A stretch of DNA of 64,000 nt, taken from positions 558,001 through 622,000 of the forward strand of contig NZ_CP027669.1 in the NCBI RefSeq assembly GCF_003008595.1. Direction: 5' to 3'. This stretch comes from Simplicispira suum (GTDB lineage Bacteria > Pseudomonadota > Gammaproteobacteria > Burkholderiales > Burkholderiaceae_C). The position numbers and the translations under genes are program-made. Shown here piece after piece: positions 40,603 through 50,381 of this stretch. The notes under the pieces are model-generated. The model searched no databases, was not told where the DNA came from, and saw only the letters and a list, made by a program, of their open reading frames with translations. Each line of letters starts with the position of its first letter. The first letter of the stretch is position 1.

Positions 40603-42054
40603 ATGGGACGCACCCTGTACGACAAGATCTGGGACGAGCACGTCGTCCATACCGAGGAGGACGGCACGTCCATCCTCTACATTGACCGCCATCTGGTGCA
40701 CGAAGTCACCAGCCCCCAGGCGTTTGAGGGCCTGCGCCAGGCCGGACGCAAGGTCTGGCGAGCCAACTCCATCGTGGCCACCGCCGACCACAACACCCCC
40801 ACGACGGGGTGGGAGCAGGGTTACGACGGCATCACCGACCCGATCAGCAAAGAGCAAATCACCACGCTGAACGACAACATGGCGAAAATTTCGCCGGCAG
40901 CGTTCTTCCCGTTCATGCACCAGCGCCAGGGTATCGTGCACGTCATCGGCCCGGAAAACGGCGCCACCCTGCCCGGCATGACCGTTGTCTGCGGCGATTC
41001 GCACACCTCCACCCACGGCGCCTTTGGCGCACTGGCGCACGGTATCGGCACCAGCGAAGTCGAGCACGTAATGGCCACGCAAACGCTGCTGGCCAAGAAG
41101 GCCAAGAATCTGCTGGTGCAGGTGAACGGCCAGGTGGCACCCGGCATCACCGCCAAGGACATCGTGCTGGCCATCATCGGCAAAATCGGCACCGCCGGCG
41201 GCACGGGCTATACGATTGAATTTTCTGGCCCAGCCATCCGCGCGCTCAGCATGGAAGGCCGCATGACGGTATGCAACATGGCCATCGAAGCCGGTGCCCG
41301 CGCCGGCTTGATCGCGGTGGACGAAAAAACCATCGACTACCTGCGCGGCAGGCCCATGGCGCCAGGCTACGACGCCAAAACCGGACGCTTCATTGGAGGC
41401 GTTGAATGGGATCAGGCCGTAGCGTATTGGCGCACCCTGCATTCCGACCCAGATGCAAATTTCGACGCGTTAGTCAACTTGAACGCCGCCGACATCGTTC
41501 CACAAGTCACCTGGGGCACCTCGCCCGAAATGGTGCTGGGCGTGGACGGCCACGTACCGGACCCCGACAAGGAAAAGGACGCCAGCAAACGCAGTGCGAT
41601 TGAGCGGGCACTCACCTACATGGGTCTTCAGCCGGGCAAGGCCATGGACGACATCGCCATCGACAAAGTGTTCATCGGTTCGTGCACCAACAGCCGCATT
41701 GAAGACTTGCGCGAAGCCGCAGCCGTGGTGAAGAAGCTCGGCCGCAAAGTGGCAGCCAACGTTCGCCTTGCCATGGTGGTGCCAGGCTCAGGCCTCGTGA
41801 AACAGCAAGCCGAGCGGGAGGGGCTGGACACCATCTTCAAGGCCGCCGGCTTCGAATGGCGCGAACCGGGCTGCTCGATGTGCCTGGCGATGAACGCCGA
41901 TCGCCTGGAGCCCGGCGAGCGCTGCGCGTCCACGTCCAACCGCAACTTTGAAGGCCGCCAAGGCTCGGGCGGACGCACCCATTTAGTGAGTCCCGCCATG
42001 GCCGCAGCCGCTGCCGTGCACGGCCACTTCGTGGATATTCGCAAGTTCGCCTGA
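40603..42054 (+). CDS. leuC: 3-isopropylmalate dehydratase, large subunit
   Basis: Isomerises 2- to 3-isopropylmalate in leucine synthesis together with LeuD. The 483-residue aconitase-family protein has cluster-binding Cys in [14 protein letters not shown] and in [11 protein letters not shown], plus the [27 protein letters not shown] block. The start ATG follows an AAGAAGAG site. It is first in leuC-ecn-leuD-leuB. Confidence 0.97.
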   Translation: MGRTLYDKIWDEHVVHTEEDGTSILYIDRHLVHEVTSPQAFEGLRQAGRKVWRANSIVATADHNTPTTGWEQGYDGITDPISKEQITTLNDNMAKISPAAFFPFMHQRQGIVHVIGPENGATLPGMTVVCGDSHTSTHGAFGALAHGIGTSEVEHVMATQTLLAKKAKNLLVQVNGQVAPGITAKDIVLAIIGKIGTAGGTGYTIEFSGPAIRALSMEGRMTVCNMAIEAGARAGLIAVDEKTIDYLRGRPMAPGYDAKTGRFIGGVEWDQAVAYWRTLHSDPDANFDALVNLNAADIVPQVTWGTSPEMVLGVDGHVPDPDKEKDASKRSAIERALTYMGLQPGKAMDDIAIDKVFIGSCTNSRIEDLREAAAVVKKLGRKVAANVRLAMVVPGSGLVKQQAEREGLDTIFKAAGFEWREPGCSMCLAMNADRLEPGERCASTSNRNFEGRQGSGGRTHLVSPAMAAAAAVHGHFVDIRKFA

Positions 42055-42087
42055 TTCTCACTCCCCATTCGACTGAAGGAGCTTGTC

Positions 42088-42213
42088 ATGAAAAAGACCG
42101 CAATCCTCTTCATCTTGTCGCTGGCCTTTGTGCTGGCCGGCTGCAACACCGTCAAGGGCGTGGGCCAGGACATCGGCCGCGCCGGCAGCGCCATTGAGCG
42201 CGCCGCCAAATAA
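42088..42213 (+). CDS. Entericidin A/B family lipoprotein
   Basis: A 41-codon gene between leuC and leuD, too short for usual ORF cut-offs. The product has a lipoprotein signal ([19 protein letters not shown], lipobox LAGC), then [21 protein letters not shown], the typical entericidin helix with GxGxDI. A GAAGGAG ribosome binding site precedes the ATG. Entericidins form a small toxin/antidote lipoprotein family in enterics. In Burkholderiales a single copy in the leu cluster is common and its role is unknown. Confidence 0.9.
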   Translation: MKKTAILFILSLAFVLAGCNTVKGVGQDIGRAGSAIERAAK

Positions 42214-42224
42214 GAAAGCCCAGC

Positions 42225-42875
42225 ATGCAGAAATTCACTACCCACAAGGGCCTCGTCGCCCCCATGGACCGCGAGAACGTCGACACCGACGCCATCATTC
42301 CCAAGCAGTTCCTCAAATCCATCAAAAAGACCGGTTTCGGCGTCAATCTGTTTGACGAATGGCGCTACCTGGACCACGGCGAGCCCGGCCAGGACCCGGC
42401 CGCTCGCCGCCCCAACCCCGATTTCGTGCTGAACCAGCCGCGCTACCAGGGCGCCTCCATCCTGCTGGCGCGCAAGAACTTCGGCTGCGGTTCCAGCCGC
42501 GAGCACGCGCCCTGGGCGCTGGACCAGTACGGCTTTCGCTGCGTGATCGCGCCCAGCTATGCCGACATCTTCTTCAACAACTGCTTCAAGAACGGCCTGC
42601 TGCCGATTCAGCTGCCAGAAGCCACCGTGGCCCAATTGTTCGACGAAGTGCTGGCCTTCCCCGGCTACCAACTCACCATCGACCTGGAACGCCAGGTGGT
42701 CGTGCGCCCGCAGGGGCAGGAAATTCCGTTTGAAGTGCAGGCGTTTCGCAAGTACTGCTTGCTGGGCGGGCTGGACGACATCGGCCTGACGCTGCGCCAG
42801 ACGGACAAGATCAAAGCCTTTGAAGCCGAGCGCCTGGCTACCAAGCCCTGGCTGGCACGCAGCATGGCGTCCTAA
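42225..42875 (+). CDS. leuD: 3-isopropylmalate dehydratase, small subunit
   Basis: The swivel-domain partner of LeuC, 216 residues. It has the [18 protein letters not shown] opening, the [13 protein letters not shown] substrate loop, and the [19 protein letters not shown] block. It starts 11 bp after the entericidin gene. The 75-bp gap to leuB is filled by a copy of the 55-bp repeat. Confidence 0.97.
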   Translation: MQKFTTHKGLVAPMDRENVDTDAIIPKQFLKSIKKTGFGVNLFDEWRYLDHGEPGQDPAARRPNPDFVLNQPRYQGASILLARKNFGCGSSREHAPWALDQYGFRCVIAPSYADIFFNNCFKNGLLPIQLPEATVAQLFDEVLAFPGYQLTIDLERQVVVRPQGQEIPFEVQAFRKYCLLGGLDDIGLTLRQTDKIKAFEAERLATKPWLARSMAS

Positions 42876-42888
42876 CTGAAAAATACCA

Positions 42889-42946
42889 TTCAAATTGGCC
42901 TCTAGCGCTTACTGGATAAGCGCAATTAGCTATTAAAAACAGAGTA
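42889..42946 (+). repeat. Palindromic 55-bp repeat, copy 6, between leuD and leuB
   Basis: Reads AAATTGGCCTCTAGCGCTTAC, then GGATAAGCGCAATTAGCTATT and an A-rich end that stops four bases before the leuB ATG. It is one of the best preserved copies. Confidence 0.9.
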
Positions 42947-42950
42947 AATA

Positions 42951-44021
42951 ATGAAAATCGCAGTGTTGCCGGGTGACGGCATTGGCACAGAAATCGTCGC
43001 CGAGGCCATCAAGGTGCTCGATGCGCTTGACCTCCCCTTCGAGATGGAATCGGCCCTGGTGGGCGGCACCGCCTTTGAAGCGCACGGCCACCCCCTGCCC
43101 GAATCCACCCTCAAGCTCGCCAAGGAGGCCGACGCCATCCTGTTTGGCGCCGTGGGCGACTGGAAGTACGACAAGCTCGACCGGCCACTGCGCCCCGAAC
43201 AGGCCATTTTGGGTCTGCGCAAAAACCTGGGCCTGTTCGCCAATTTCCGCCCTGCCATCTGCTACGAGCAGCTGGTGGGGGCGTCAAGCCTCAAGCCCGA
43301 GCTGATTGCAGGCCTGGACATCCTCATCATCCGCGAGCTCACCGGCGACATCTACTTCGGCCAGCCGCGCGGCCGCCGCGTGGCCGCCGACGGCCATTTC
43401 CCCGGTGCCGAGGAAGCCTTCGACACCATGCGCTACAGCAAGCCGGAAATCGAACGCATCGCCCACGTGGCGTTTCAGGCGGCACGCAAGCGCAGCAAGC
43501 GCGTGACCAGCGTGGACAAGGCCAACGTACTGGAAACCTTCCAGTTCTGGAAAGACGTCATGACGGAAGTCGGCCAGCAATACCCCGACGTCGCGCTGGA
43601 CCACATGTACGTGGACAACGCCGCCATGCAGCTCGTGAAGGCGCCCAAGGCGTTTGACGTGATCGTCACCGGCAACATGTTTGGCGACATCCTGAGTGAC
43701 GAAGCCTCGATGCTCACCGGCTCCATTGGCATGTTGCCCTCGGCGTCGCTGAATGCCAAAAATCAGGGCCTGTACGAGCCCAGCCACGGCAGCGCGCCGG
43801 ACATCGCGGGCAAGGGCGTGGCCAACCCGCTGGCCACCATCCTGTCCGCCGCGATGATGCTGCGCTTCAGCCTGAACCAGGAAGCCGCCGCCCAGCGTAT
43901 TGAGACCGCCGTGCAAAGTGTGCTGGGCCAAGGCCTGCGCACGCCGGATATCTTTAGTGCAGGCACGACCAAGGTGGGCACGGCAGAAATGGGCGATGCG
44001 GTGGTGAAGGCACTGGGCTGA
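42951..44021 (+). CDS. leuB: 3-isopropylmalate dehydrogenase
   Basis: The NAD-dependent oxidative decarboxylation of 3-isopropylmalate, third step of leucine synthesis. The 356-residue enzyme has the N-terminal [11 protein letters not shown], the substrate Arg region [14 protein letters not shown], the metal-binding aspartates in [23 protein letters not shown], and the NAD site [18 protein letters not shown]. No recognisable ribosome binding site separates the repeat from the start codon, since the repeat's A-rich end occupies that space. Confidence 0.97.
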   Translation: MKIAVLPGDGIGTEIVAEAIKVLDALDLPFEMESALVGGTAFEAHGHPLPESTLKLAKEADAILFGAVGDWKYDKLDRPLRPEQAILGLRKNLGLFANFRPAICYEQLVGASSLKPELIAGLDILIIRELTGDIYFGQPRGRRVAADGHFPGAEEAFDTMRYSKPEIERIAHVAFQAARKRSKRVTSVDKANVLETFQFWKDVMTEVGQQYPDVALDHMYVDNAAMQLVKAPKAFDVIVTGNMFGDILSDEASMLTGSIGMLPSASLNAKNQGLYEPSHGSAPDIAGKGVANPLATILSAAMMLRFSLNQEAAAQRIETAVQSVLGQGLRTPDIFSAGTTKVGTAEMGDAVVKALG

Positions 44022-44054
44022 GAGCGCAAAGCGCACCCAGCTGCCCGGTGCAGA

Positions 44055-45203
44055 TCAAGTGCTCTGCACCGCAGCAAACACGCGCAGGAAGTTCCCGCCA
44101 ATCAATTTCGCCACCTCGGGCTCCCGCATGCCGCGCTTCAATAATCCGGCCACATAGACCGGCAAATTCGCATAGGTATCGAAGACCGGCTTGTAGTTGG
44201 CATCCATGTCGGTTCCCAGACAGACGTGGTCGATGCCGACATGGTCCACCAGTTCAAAGGTGCGATCCACAAAGCCGTTGAGATCCACGATGCCGATTCC
44301 GGCAGGCCAGGCCCCCAGCACGCCACCGCCTGTCTCGGCTACGGCCTTGGCCAGATCGAGGGAGATGAACCGCGGGTGGTGCAGCTTTTCGCTCTGCACG
44401 TGTACGTGCGAGGCCATCACGGGCTTGGACGACGCACGAATGGCGCCCATGGCGGTGGCTTCCGATGCGTGGGCAACGTCCACCAGCATGCCAATGGCAT
44501 TCATGGCCTTGACTACAGCCACGCCGGCATCGCTCAGCTTTCCGTGGACGGGGGCACCGGTGATGATGTCGCCCAACTCGTTGTTGCGGTAGTGCATGAG
44601 CGTGATGGACCGCACCCCGTCTGCGTAGGCCTCGGCCACACGTTCCGGTTTGCCTTCAAGGAAATCTCCGCCTTCGACGGTCAGGAACGCGCCGGGCTTG
44701 CCCGAAGCCTTGGCGGCCTGAAAATCCGCCAAGGTTTTGATGGGCCGAACCAGGCCACTTTCGGTCAGTGCCTGGAGCTTGCCAATTTGCCGCTTGTAGC
44801 TCGTCCAGGCTTCGCCAGGGGCGAAGTTGCGTACCGCCGTCAATCCTTCGCCTGCGGTGCCAAGCGTCTGGAAATCTGAAACGGCGGCAAAAGCAGCGGC
44901 GGTCAAACCGCCCGCTTGCATATCGGCAATCGTTCTTTTCTCAAACGTTCCCAGCTTGGCGTAGACCCAGACCAGCCCAGACAGATTTTCTGCTCCATCC
45001 ACAAAGGTCCGGCCCGGGTGGGCGTGGGCATCAATCGACGGATGGTGCGAGAGCAATGCGCGCGCCCGTACCAACTCTTCCGGCGTGATGTCAAAGCCAA
45101 TGGGCGCAGGCCTGGGATGCTTGATGAGATAGCCGCCAACGCCAACCGCAGCCAAAGCCACGCCGCCGCCAGCCAGCACGAGACGCCGCGTCAATCTGCC
45201 CAT
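44055..45203 (-). CDS. Membrane dipeptidase (peptidase M19)
   Basis: A zinc dipeptidase of 382 residues. The N-terminus MGRLTRRLVLAGGGVALAAVGVGGY is a signal or Tat-like signal anchor (twin Arg followed by a hydrophobic stretch), pointing to a periplasmic enzyme. The metal-binding IDAHAHPGR, the TVEGGDFL Glu, and the later LVDVAHASE and DHVCLGTDMD motifs match renal-dipeptidase-type M19 proteins. It is convergent with leuB (33-bp gap) and divergent from the asd leader region. Confidence 0.88.
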   Translation of the reverse strand: MGRLTRRLVLAGGGVALAAVGVGGYLIKHPRPAPIGFDITPEELVRARALLSHHPSIDAHAHPGRTFVDGAENLSGLVWVYAKLGTFEKRTIADMQAGGLTAAAFAAVSDFQTLGTAGEGLTAVRNFAPGEAWTSYKRQIGKLQALTESGLVRPIKTLADFQAAKASGKPGAFLTVEGGDFLEGKPERVAEAYADGVRSITLMHYRNNELGDIITGAPVHGKLSDAGVAVVKAMNAIGMLVDVAHASEATAMGAIRASSKPVMASHVHVQSEKLHHPRFISLDLAKAVAETGGGVLGAWPAGIGIVDLNGFVDRTFELVDHVGIDHVCLGTDMDANYKPVFDTYANLPVYVAGLLKRGMREPEVAKLIGGNFLRVFAAVQST

Positions 45204-45354
45204 GGCAAATCCTTGAAAGTTTCGGTTCCAGTCATTTTGACTCCCCGTGAGCTGTGGCTGAACATCAGGTGCCGACCTGCTGGAGCATTTGTCGGCCACA
45301 CGCACGCCACCACTGTAAGTCTCGCAAGACTCCAGTCCAGTAGAATCTGGCTCT

Positions 45355-45456
45355 ATGTTTGCCGCCCGCCCGTTCCCTCTGAACACCGCGAATGCCATCT
45401 CGGCAGGCGTGGCCGTGCGCGCAAGCACCAGCAAAACCACGACCATTAAGGGCTGA
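45355..45456 (+). CDS. Possible leader peptide upstream of asd
   Basis: A 33-codon open frame beginning ATG at 45355 and ending TGA at 45454-45456, about 100 bp before asd. The peptide ends in [10 protein letters not shown], rich in Thr, Lys and Ile, all end products of the aspartate pathway that Asd feeds. A TAGAAT box lies eight bases before the ATG, which would suit a leaderless transcript. I see no ribosome binding site. I do not recognise this peptide. It is plausible as an attenuation leader but unproven. The rest of the 350-bp gap (45204-45354) shows only small hairpins. Confidence 0.4.
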   Translation: MFAARPFPLNTANAISAGVAVRASTSKTTTIKG

Positions 45457-45463
45457 TCCAGCT

Positions 45464-45531
45464 CCGGTTCGTCGTGCGCCCTCCCTGGCCAGACGAGCCG
45501 GGGCAAAACAGTCTGGTTTGACACTGTTTTT
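45464..45531 (+). promoter_or_regulatory. Two hairpins in the asd leader, attenuator-like
   Basis: Stem 1: CCGGTTCGTC (45464-45473) with GACGAGCCGG (45492-45501), ten pairs including one G-U. Stem 2: AAAACAGT (45505-45512) with ACTGTTTT (45523-45530), then T. Stem 2 ends in a U-run like a weak terminator. Both lie between the leader frame and asd. Confidence 0.4.
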
Positions 45532-45553
45532 AACTTCGATAAGGGGCGTTGAA

Positions 45554-46684
45554 ATGAGCAAGTTGGTAGGACTCGTCGGCTGGCGCGGCATGGTCGGCTC
45601 GGTGTTGATGGACCGCATGTCCGAAGAAAAGGACTTCGACCTGATCGAGCCGCTGTTCTTCTCCACATCGAATGCTGGCGGCACAGCCCCGGCGATGGCC
45701 AGGAACGAAACCACGCTGCAGGACGCGTTCAACATTGACGCCCTCAAGCGCTGCGACATCGTCCTCACTGCCCAGGGCGGCGACTACACCAACGCGGTCT
45801 ATCCCAAGCTGCGCGCCGCCGGTTGGAACGGTCACTGGATCGACGCGGCATCCGCCCTGCGCATGGAGCAAAACGCCGTCATCGTTCTCGACCCGGTCAA
45901 TATGCCGGTCATCAAGAACGCCCTGGCCCAGGGCGGCAAAGACTGGATTGGCGGCAACTGCACCGTCAGCTGCATGCTGATGGGCGTCGGCGCCCTCTAC
46001 AAGGCCGGCCTGGTGGAATGGATGAGCACGCAAACCTACCAGGCCGCATCGGGCGGCGGCGCGCAGCACATGCGCGAGCTGCTGACGCAGTACGGCACGC
46101 TGAACGCTGAAGTGAAGGCGCTGCTCGACGACCCCAAGAGTGCCATTCTGGAAATCGATCGCAGGGTCATCGCCAAGCAGCGCGCGCTCACCAGCGCCGA
46201 GACGGCCAATTTTGGCGTTCCCCTGGGCGGCAGCCTGATTCCCTGGATCGACAAGGATCTGGGGGACGGCATGTCCAAAGAAGAATGGAAGGGAATGGCC
46301 GAGACCAACAAGATCCTGGGCATGGGCGAAGGGTTTGACTCGGCTGCCATTCCCGTCGATGGCTTTTGCGTGCGCGTGGGGGCCATGCGCTGCCACAGCC
46401 AGGCGCTGACCTTCAAGCTCAAGAAAAACGTACCCGTGGCCGACATCGAAGCCATGATCGCTGCCGACAACGAATGGGTGAAGGTCGTTCCCAACACCCG
46501 CGAAGCCACCATCCGGGACCTCACGCCGGTGGCCGTCACCGGCACCATGCAGATTCCCGTAGGCCGAATCCGCAAGCTGGTGATGGGGCCGGATTACGTG
46601 GGTGCATTCACGGTGGGCGATCAGTTGTTGTGGGGCGCCGCCGAGCCGCTGCGCCGGATGCTGCGCATCCTTCTGGACGCCTGA
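45554..46684 (+). CDS. asd: Aspartate-semialdehyde dehydrogenase
   Basis: Reduces aspartyl phosphate to the semialdehyde, the branch point to lysine, diaminopimelate, threonine and methionine. The 376 residues have the NADP-binding start [18 protein letters not shown], the catalytic Cys in [12 protein letters not shown], the substrate region [16 protein letters not shown], and a conserved His in [14 protein letters not shown]. The start ATG follows AAGGGGCG. It is upstream of fimV as usual in Burkholderiales. Confidence 0.97.
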   Translation: MSKLVGLVGWRGMVGSVLMDRMSEEKDFDLIEPLFFSTSNAGGTAPAMARNETTLQDAFNIDALKRCDIVLTAQGGDYTNAVYPKLRAAGWNGHWIDAASALRMEQNAVIVLDPVNMPVIKNALAQGGKDWIGGNCTVSCMLMGVGALYKAGLVEWMSTQTYQAASGGGAQHMRELLTQYGTLNAEVKALLDDPKSAILEIDRRVIAKQRALTSAETANFGVPLGGSLIPWIDKDLGDGMSKEEWKGMAETNKILGMGEGFDSAAIPVDGFCVRVGAMRCHSQALTFKLKKNVPVADIEAMIAADNEWVKVVPNTREATIRDLTPVAVTGTMQIPVGRIRKLVMGPDYVGAFTVGDQLLWGAAEPLRRMLRILLDA

Positions 46685-46730
46685 CGGAGCCCGAAAAAGC
46701 GCCGCAACACAGAAGCACCTGGTTACGCTC

Positions 46731-46779
46731 GTTGTCGCGAGACAACAGCCTGAGGCATCGCGACGCCTTCGCGGTGCCT
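46731..46779 (+). other. Two stable tandem hairpins between asd and fimV
   Basis: GTTGTC/GACAAC closed by a GCGA tetraloop (46731-46746), then GGCATCGCG/CGCGGTGCC around a seven-base loop (46755-46779). No U-run follows, so a simple terminator is unlikely. This could be a 3'-end structure of asd or part of a small RNA. Confidence 0.45.
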
Positions 46780-46805
46780 GCCTGAAGCTTCCCCATTCCC
46801 TTAGC

Positions 46806-46834
46806 TTGTCACTGCAAAACATTGCTGCTATGGT
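46806..46834 (+). promoter_or_regulatory. Candidate sigma-70 promoter for fimV
   Basis: TTGTCA, 17 bases, TATGGT, located 45 bp upstream of the fimV ATG. Spacing is ideal and both boxes are close to consensus. Confidence 0.5.
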
Positions 46835-46879
46835 GCTTTTACACATTTTCTAACGCCGGAGCGGAGCGGGCAAAAGACC

Positions 46880-49555
46880 ATGAAAAACGACAATCCGCGC
46901 GGCGGCGCCACCCTTTCCCATCAGTTAATGGCAACCATGCATCGTTGGAAATTCTCTGCGCTGGCGGCTGCCACGCTTGCGTCTGTGGCTCTGTACGCTC
47001 CAGACGCTCTTGCACTCGCCTTGGGGCCCATCACGGTACAGTCCGCACTGGGTGAACCCTTGCGCGCAGAAATCGATTTGCCGCGCATCACGCCGGCGGA
47101 AGCGGAGTCGCTCAAGGCCACGACGGCCAGTTCGGAAACCTTCCGCAGCCAGGGGCTTGAATACTCCAGCGCCATTTCCCAATTGCGGATCGCACTGCAG
47201 CGCCTGCCAGATGGCCGCTCTGTGCTTCGAGTCAGCAGCGACAAGCCCGTCAACGAGCCCTTTGTCGATCTGGTGATTGACGCGACCTGGGCCACGGGTC
47301 GCATCACACGCAGCTACACCATGCTGTTTGACCCGCCTGCGCTGCGCCGCGCTGCGCCCGCAGTCACTGCGGCGCCGCAAATCAGTGCGCCGCAGCAGCC
47401 CGCAGCACGCACGTCGGCCGTGATGGCTCCGCGCCCGGCCGCCCCGGCGCGCCTGGCTCCAACGGTTGACACCGAATCGCCGGACAGCGTGAGCGTGAAG
47501 GCGGGCGACACCGCTGGTCGCATTGCCAACGCGCATCGGCCACGCAATGTCTCACTTGACCAGATGCTTGTCGCCCTGCTTCGCGCCAACCCGGACGCTT
47601 TCATGGGGAACAACGTCAACCGCCTCAAGGCCGGCGCCGTGCTGCAGTTGCCCGACGCCGCACAAGCTGGCGCTACGCCAGCAGCCGAAGCGCGCCAGAC
47701 GATTGCCGCTCAAAGTCGTGACTTCAACGACTACCGACGAAAACTGGCGGGTGCTGCCGCAACGGCGGAGACTGCGGCCGCAGGCCGCAGCGAAAGCGGT
47801 CGCGTGCAGGCACAGGTGCAGGAGCAAACTCCCGCCAGCACATCGCCCGACAAACTCACGCTGTCCAAAGGTGCGGTCAAGGGCAGCAAGGCCACGCCCG
47901 AGGCTCTGGCCGCTCGCAAACAGGCCAACGAAGCCTCGGCGCGCGTCGAAGAGCTCTCCAAGAACATCAGCGAACTGAATAAACTTGCTGCCGCAGATGC
48001 GGGCAGCTCACCCTCTGCCGCGACCGGTGCGGTCGGCACCGAAGCGCCCGGCCCAGCCGTCACTGCTCCCGGCGCTGCCGCTTTGCCTGCAACGTCGACA
48101 ACGGCCACAGCAGGTACTGACGTCCCTGCGGCTCCTGCGGCAGCTGCCAGCGCATCCGCGCCCGAGGCCGCTTCGCCAGCCCCTGCAGCCAGCAGTTCAT
48201 CGCCCGCCGAAACAGCGTCTGCTCCCGGCACCATCGCCACCAGTGAAATGGTGCCGGCGCCGGCAGCAACACCCGCCTCCCAACCCGAAGCCGCACCTCC
48301 GGCACCCGCAGCCCCGATGGAAGAGCCCAGCTTCATCGATGGCCTATTGGAGGAGCCCCTGATTCCCGCAGCAGCCCTGCTCCTGCTCCTGCTGCTCGGT
48401 TATGGCGGCTATCGCGTGGCGCAAAACCGGCGGTCCAGCGCGGGCGTTGACAGCTCGTTCCTGGAAAGCAAGCTTCAGCCCGACTCATTCTTTGGCGCCA
48501 GCGGCGGTCAGCGTGTGGATACTGCCGGCAGCGACAGCTCGACCGGCTCGTCGATGGCCTATTCTCCCAGCCAGCTTGACGCAGGCGGTGATGTGGATCC
48601 GGTGGCTGAGGCCGACGTCTACCTGGCCTATGGCCGCGATCTGCAGGCCGAAGAAATTTTGAAGGAAGCGATCCGTCACAATCCGGACCGAATTTCCGTA
48701 CATGCCAAGCTGGCTGAAATTTATGCCAAACGCCAGGACCGCAAAGCATTGGAAGTTGTCGCCAAAGATATCTACCGCATTTCCAACGGCCAAGGCACGG
48801 ACTGGAACCGCGTCAGCGAACTTGGGCGCGAGCTTGATCCGGACAATCGGTTTTACCAACCCGGTGGCCAGACGGTTGAGGCCCCCGAGTTCACGCCCCC
48901 CAGCAGTTTTGCCAGCACCTACGGGGCATCCGAAGGGCCACCGTCACTGCCGGCCGATCTGGACCTTGATCTGGATCTCGACTTGCCCGACGATGCTCTG
49001 ACGGATGCGCCGCCCGCACACACCCCGGCTGCGGGGGCGACGGGCACGCCTGCTGCTGCAGGGAGCTTTGCTGCAGCAGCGGCAGCGGCGGCGGCCACTG
49101 CAAGCGAGCCAGCCGAGACACTTCCACCGGCACAAGAGCCCGCGTGGACGCCTCCCACCGGACCGGCGCCCTTGGCACAAGCACCTTCCGTGCAATCCGA
49201 CGATCTCGATTTCCCGATGGACCTGCCTTCACTCGACACACAGCCTCAACCGTTGGACGTTAGCGCACCTGCGCCCTTCGTTCCATCTGATTCGGGTCTG
49301 ATGGATTTTGATCTGGACCATTTGTCGCTGGATCTCAACGCCACCGATGCAGCAGGAGCTGCGACAGAACGCGCGCCGGCGGAAGCTTCGCCCGAAGTTC
49401 CGGAAGACCCGCTCGCCACCAAGCTTGCTCTTGCGCATGAATTCAACGCGATCGGCGACAGCGACGGTGCACGCACGCTGATAGAAGAAGTCATCGCAGA
49501 ATCGGGCGGCGAGCTCAAGGCGCGTGCCCAGCGCATGCTCAGCGAGTTGAACTAA
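46880..49555 (+). CDS. fimV: FimV/HubP polar landmark protein
   Basis: An inner-membrane protein that organises type IV pili, twitching motility and pole-localised proteins. Its 891 residues: signal sequence (about 20-48), the FimV N-terminal domain LGPITVQSALGEPLRAEIDL, a LysM-like peptidoglycan-binding domain (about 195-255), a long Ala/Pro-rich linker, one transmembrane helix (AAALLLLLLLGYGGYRVA, about residues 495-513), cytoplasmic TPR-like segments, and the conserved C-terminal FimV motif (DPLATKLALAHEFNAIGDSDGARTLI). The ATG at 46880 is listed. An internal ATG at 46937 gives a shorter signal peptide. The truA gene starts 10 bp later. Confidence 0.95.
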   Translation: MKNDNPRGGATLSHQLMATMHRWKFSALAAATLASVALYAPDALALALGPITVQSALGEPLRAEIDLPRITPAEAESLKATTASSETFRSQGLEYSSAISQLRIALQRLPDGRSVLRVSSDKPVNEPFVDLVIDATWATGRITRSYTMLFDPPALRRAAPAVTAAPQISAPQQPAARTSAVMAPRPAAPARLAPTVDTESPDSVSVKAGDTAGRIANAHRPRNVSLDQMLVALLRANPDAFMGNNVNRLKAGAVLQLPDAAQAGATPAAEARQTIAAQSRDFNDYRRKLAGAAATAETAAAGRSESGRVQAQVQEQTPASTSPDKLTLSKGAVKGSKATPEALAARKQANEASARVEELSKNISELNKLAAADAGSSPSAATGAVGTEAPGPAVTAPGAAALPATSTTATAGTDVPAAPAAAASASAPEAASPAPAASSSSPAETASAPGTIATSEMVPAPAATPASQPEAAPPAPAAPMEEPSFIDGLLEEPLIPAAALLLLLLLGYGGYRVAQNRRSSAGVDSSFLESKLQPDSFFGASGGQRVDTAGSDSSTGSSMAYSPSQLDAGGDVDPVAEADVYLAYGRDLQAEEILKEAIRHNPDRISVHAKLAEIYAKRQDRKALEVVAKDIYRISNGQGTDWNRVSELGRELDPDNRFYQPGGQTVEAPEFTPPSSFASTYGASEGPPSLPADLDLDLDLDLPDDALTDAPPAHTPAAGATGTPAAAGSFAAAAAAAAATASEPAETLPPAQEPAWTPPTGPAPLAQAPSVQSDDLDFPMDLPSLDTQPQPLDVSAPAPFVPSDSGLMDFDLDHLSLDLNATDAAGAATERAPAEASPEVPEDPLATKLALAHEFNAIGDSDGARTLIEEVIAESGGELKARAQRMLSELN

Positions 49556-49565
49556 GCGCACGGCA

Positions 49566-50381
49566 TTGAGCTGCCGGATCGCCCTGGGCCTGAGCTACAG
49601 CGGCCAGCATTACAGCGGCTGGCAGAGCCAGAGCTCGGGCAATACGGTTCAGGACCAGCTTGAAGCGGCATTGGCCCGCTTCTCCGCAGACGGAAAGGCT
49701 CGCATTTCGACCATCTGCGCTGGTCGCACCGACGCTGGCGTACACGGCCTGATGCAGGTGGTGCATTTCGATGCCCCGGTGCGGCGCCCCGACTCTGCGT
49801 GGGTACGCGGCACCAATCGTTTTCTCCCCCCCGACATCGCCGTGCAGTGGGCACGGGCCGTACCCCAGGGCTTCCACGCCCGCGCCAGTGCCACGGCGCG
49901 CCGCTATGCCTATGTGCTACTCCAGTCGCCGGTGCGCCCAAGCGTGGAGACCGGGCGCGTGGGCTGGGTGTTTCGCCCGCTCGACGGCGATGCCATGTCT
50001 CAGGCGGCGCGCATGCTGGAAGGTGAACACGATTTCAGCTCCTTTCGCGCTGCTGCCTGCCAGGCGCTCTCGCCCGTCAAGACGCTGCAGCCCATTCGCA
50101 TCACGCGGCGTGGTGCTGCGGCCGCAGAGAGTTGCTATTGGCACTTCGAGTTCGAGTCCAACGCGTTTTTGCACCACATGATCCGCAATATTATGGGTTG
50201 CCTGATTGCTGTGGGCCAGGGCAGCCAGCCGCCCGAATGGATCGCCGAGGTACTTCAGGCACGCTCGCGCAAGATGGCGGCGCCTACCTTTTCGCCCGAT
50301 GGCTTGTATTTTCTGGGGCCGGTGTACGCGCAATCGTGGGGTCTGCCCGCACGAACCGCTGCGTATGATTGGCTGCCATGA
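49566..50381 (+). CDS. truA: tRNA pseudouridine synthase A
   Basis: Makes pseudouridine 38-40 in the anticodon arm of tRNAs. The 271 residues include the catalytic Asp in AGRTDAGVHG (around residue 59), RRYAYVLL, and the FLHHMIRNIMGCL block. The start is TTG at 49566. No ATG or GTG is available in frame between the fimV stop (49555) and the conserved RIALGLSYSG. It is coupled to trpF by an ATGA overlap. Confidence 0.95.
   Translation: MSCRIALGLSYSGQHYSGWQSQSSGNTVQDQLEAALARFSADGKARISTICAGRTDAGVHGLMQVVHFDAPVRRPDSAWVRGTNRFLPPDIAVQWARAVPQGFHARASATARRYAYVLLQSPVRPSVETGRVGWVFRPLDGDAMSQAARMLEGEHDFSSFRAAACQALSPVKTLQPIRITRRGAAAAESCYWHFEFESNAFLHHMIRNIMGCLIAVGQGSQPPEWIAEVLQARSRKMAAPTFSPDGLYFLGPVYAQSWGLPARTAAYDWLP

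Noticed and set aside
42088..42213. Entericidin gene as half of a two-gene toxin-antidote pair
   Set aside because: Only one lipoprotein gene is present. No second tandem entericidin lies before leuD.
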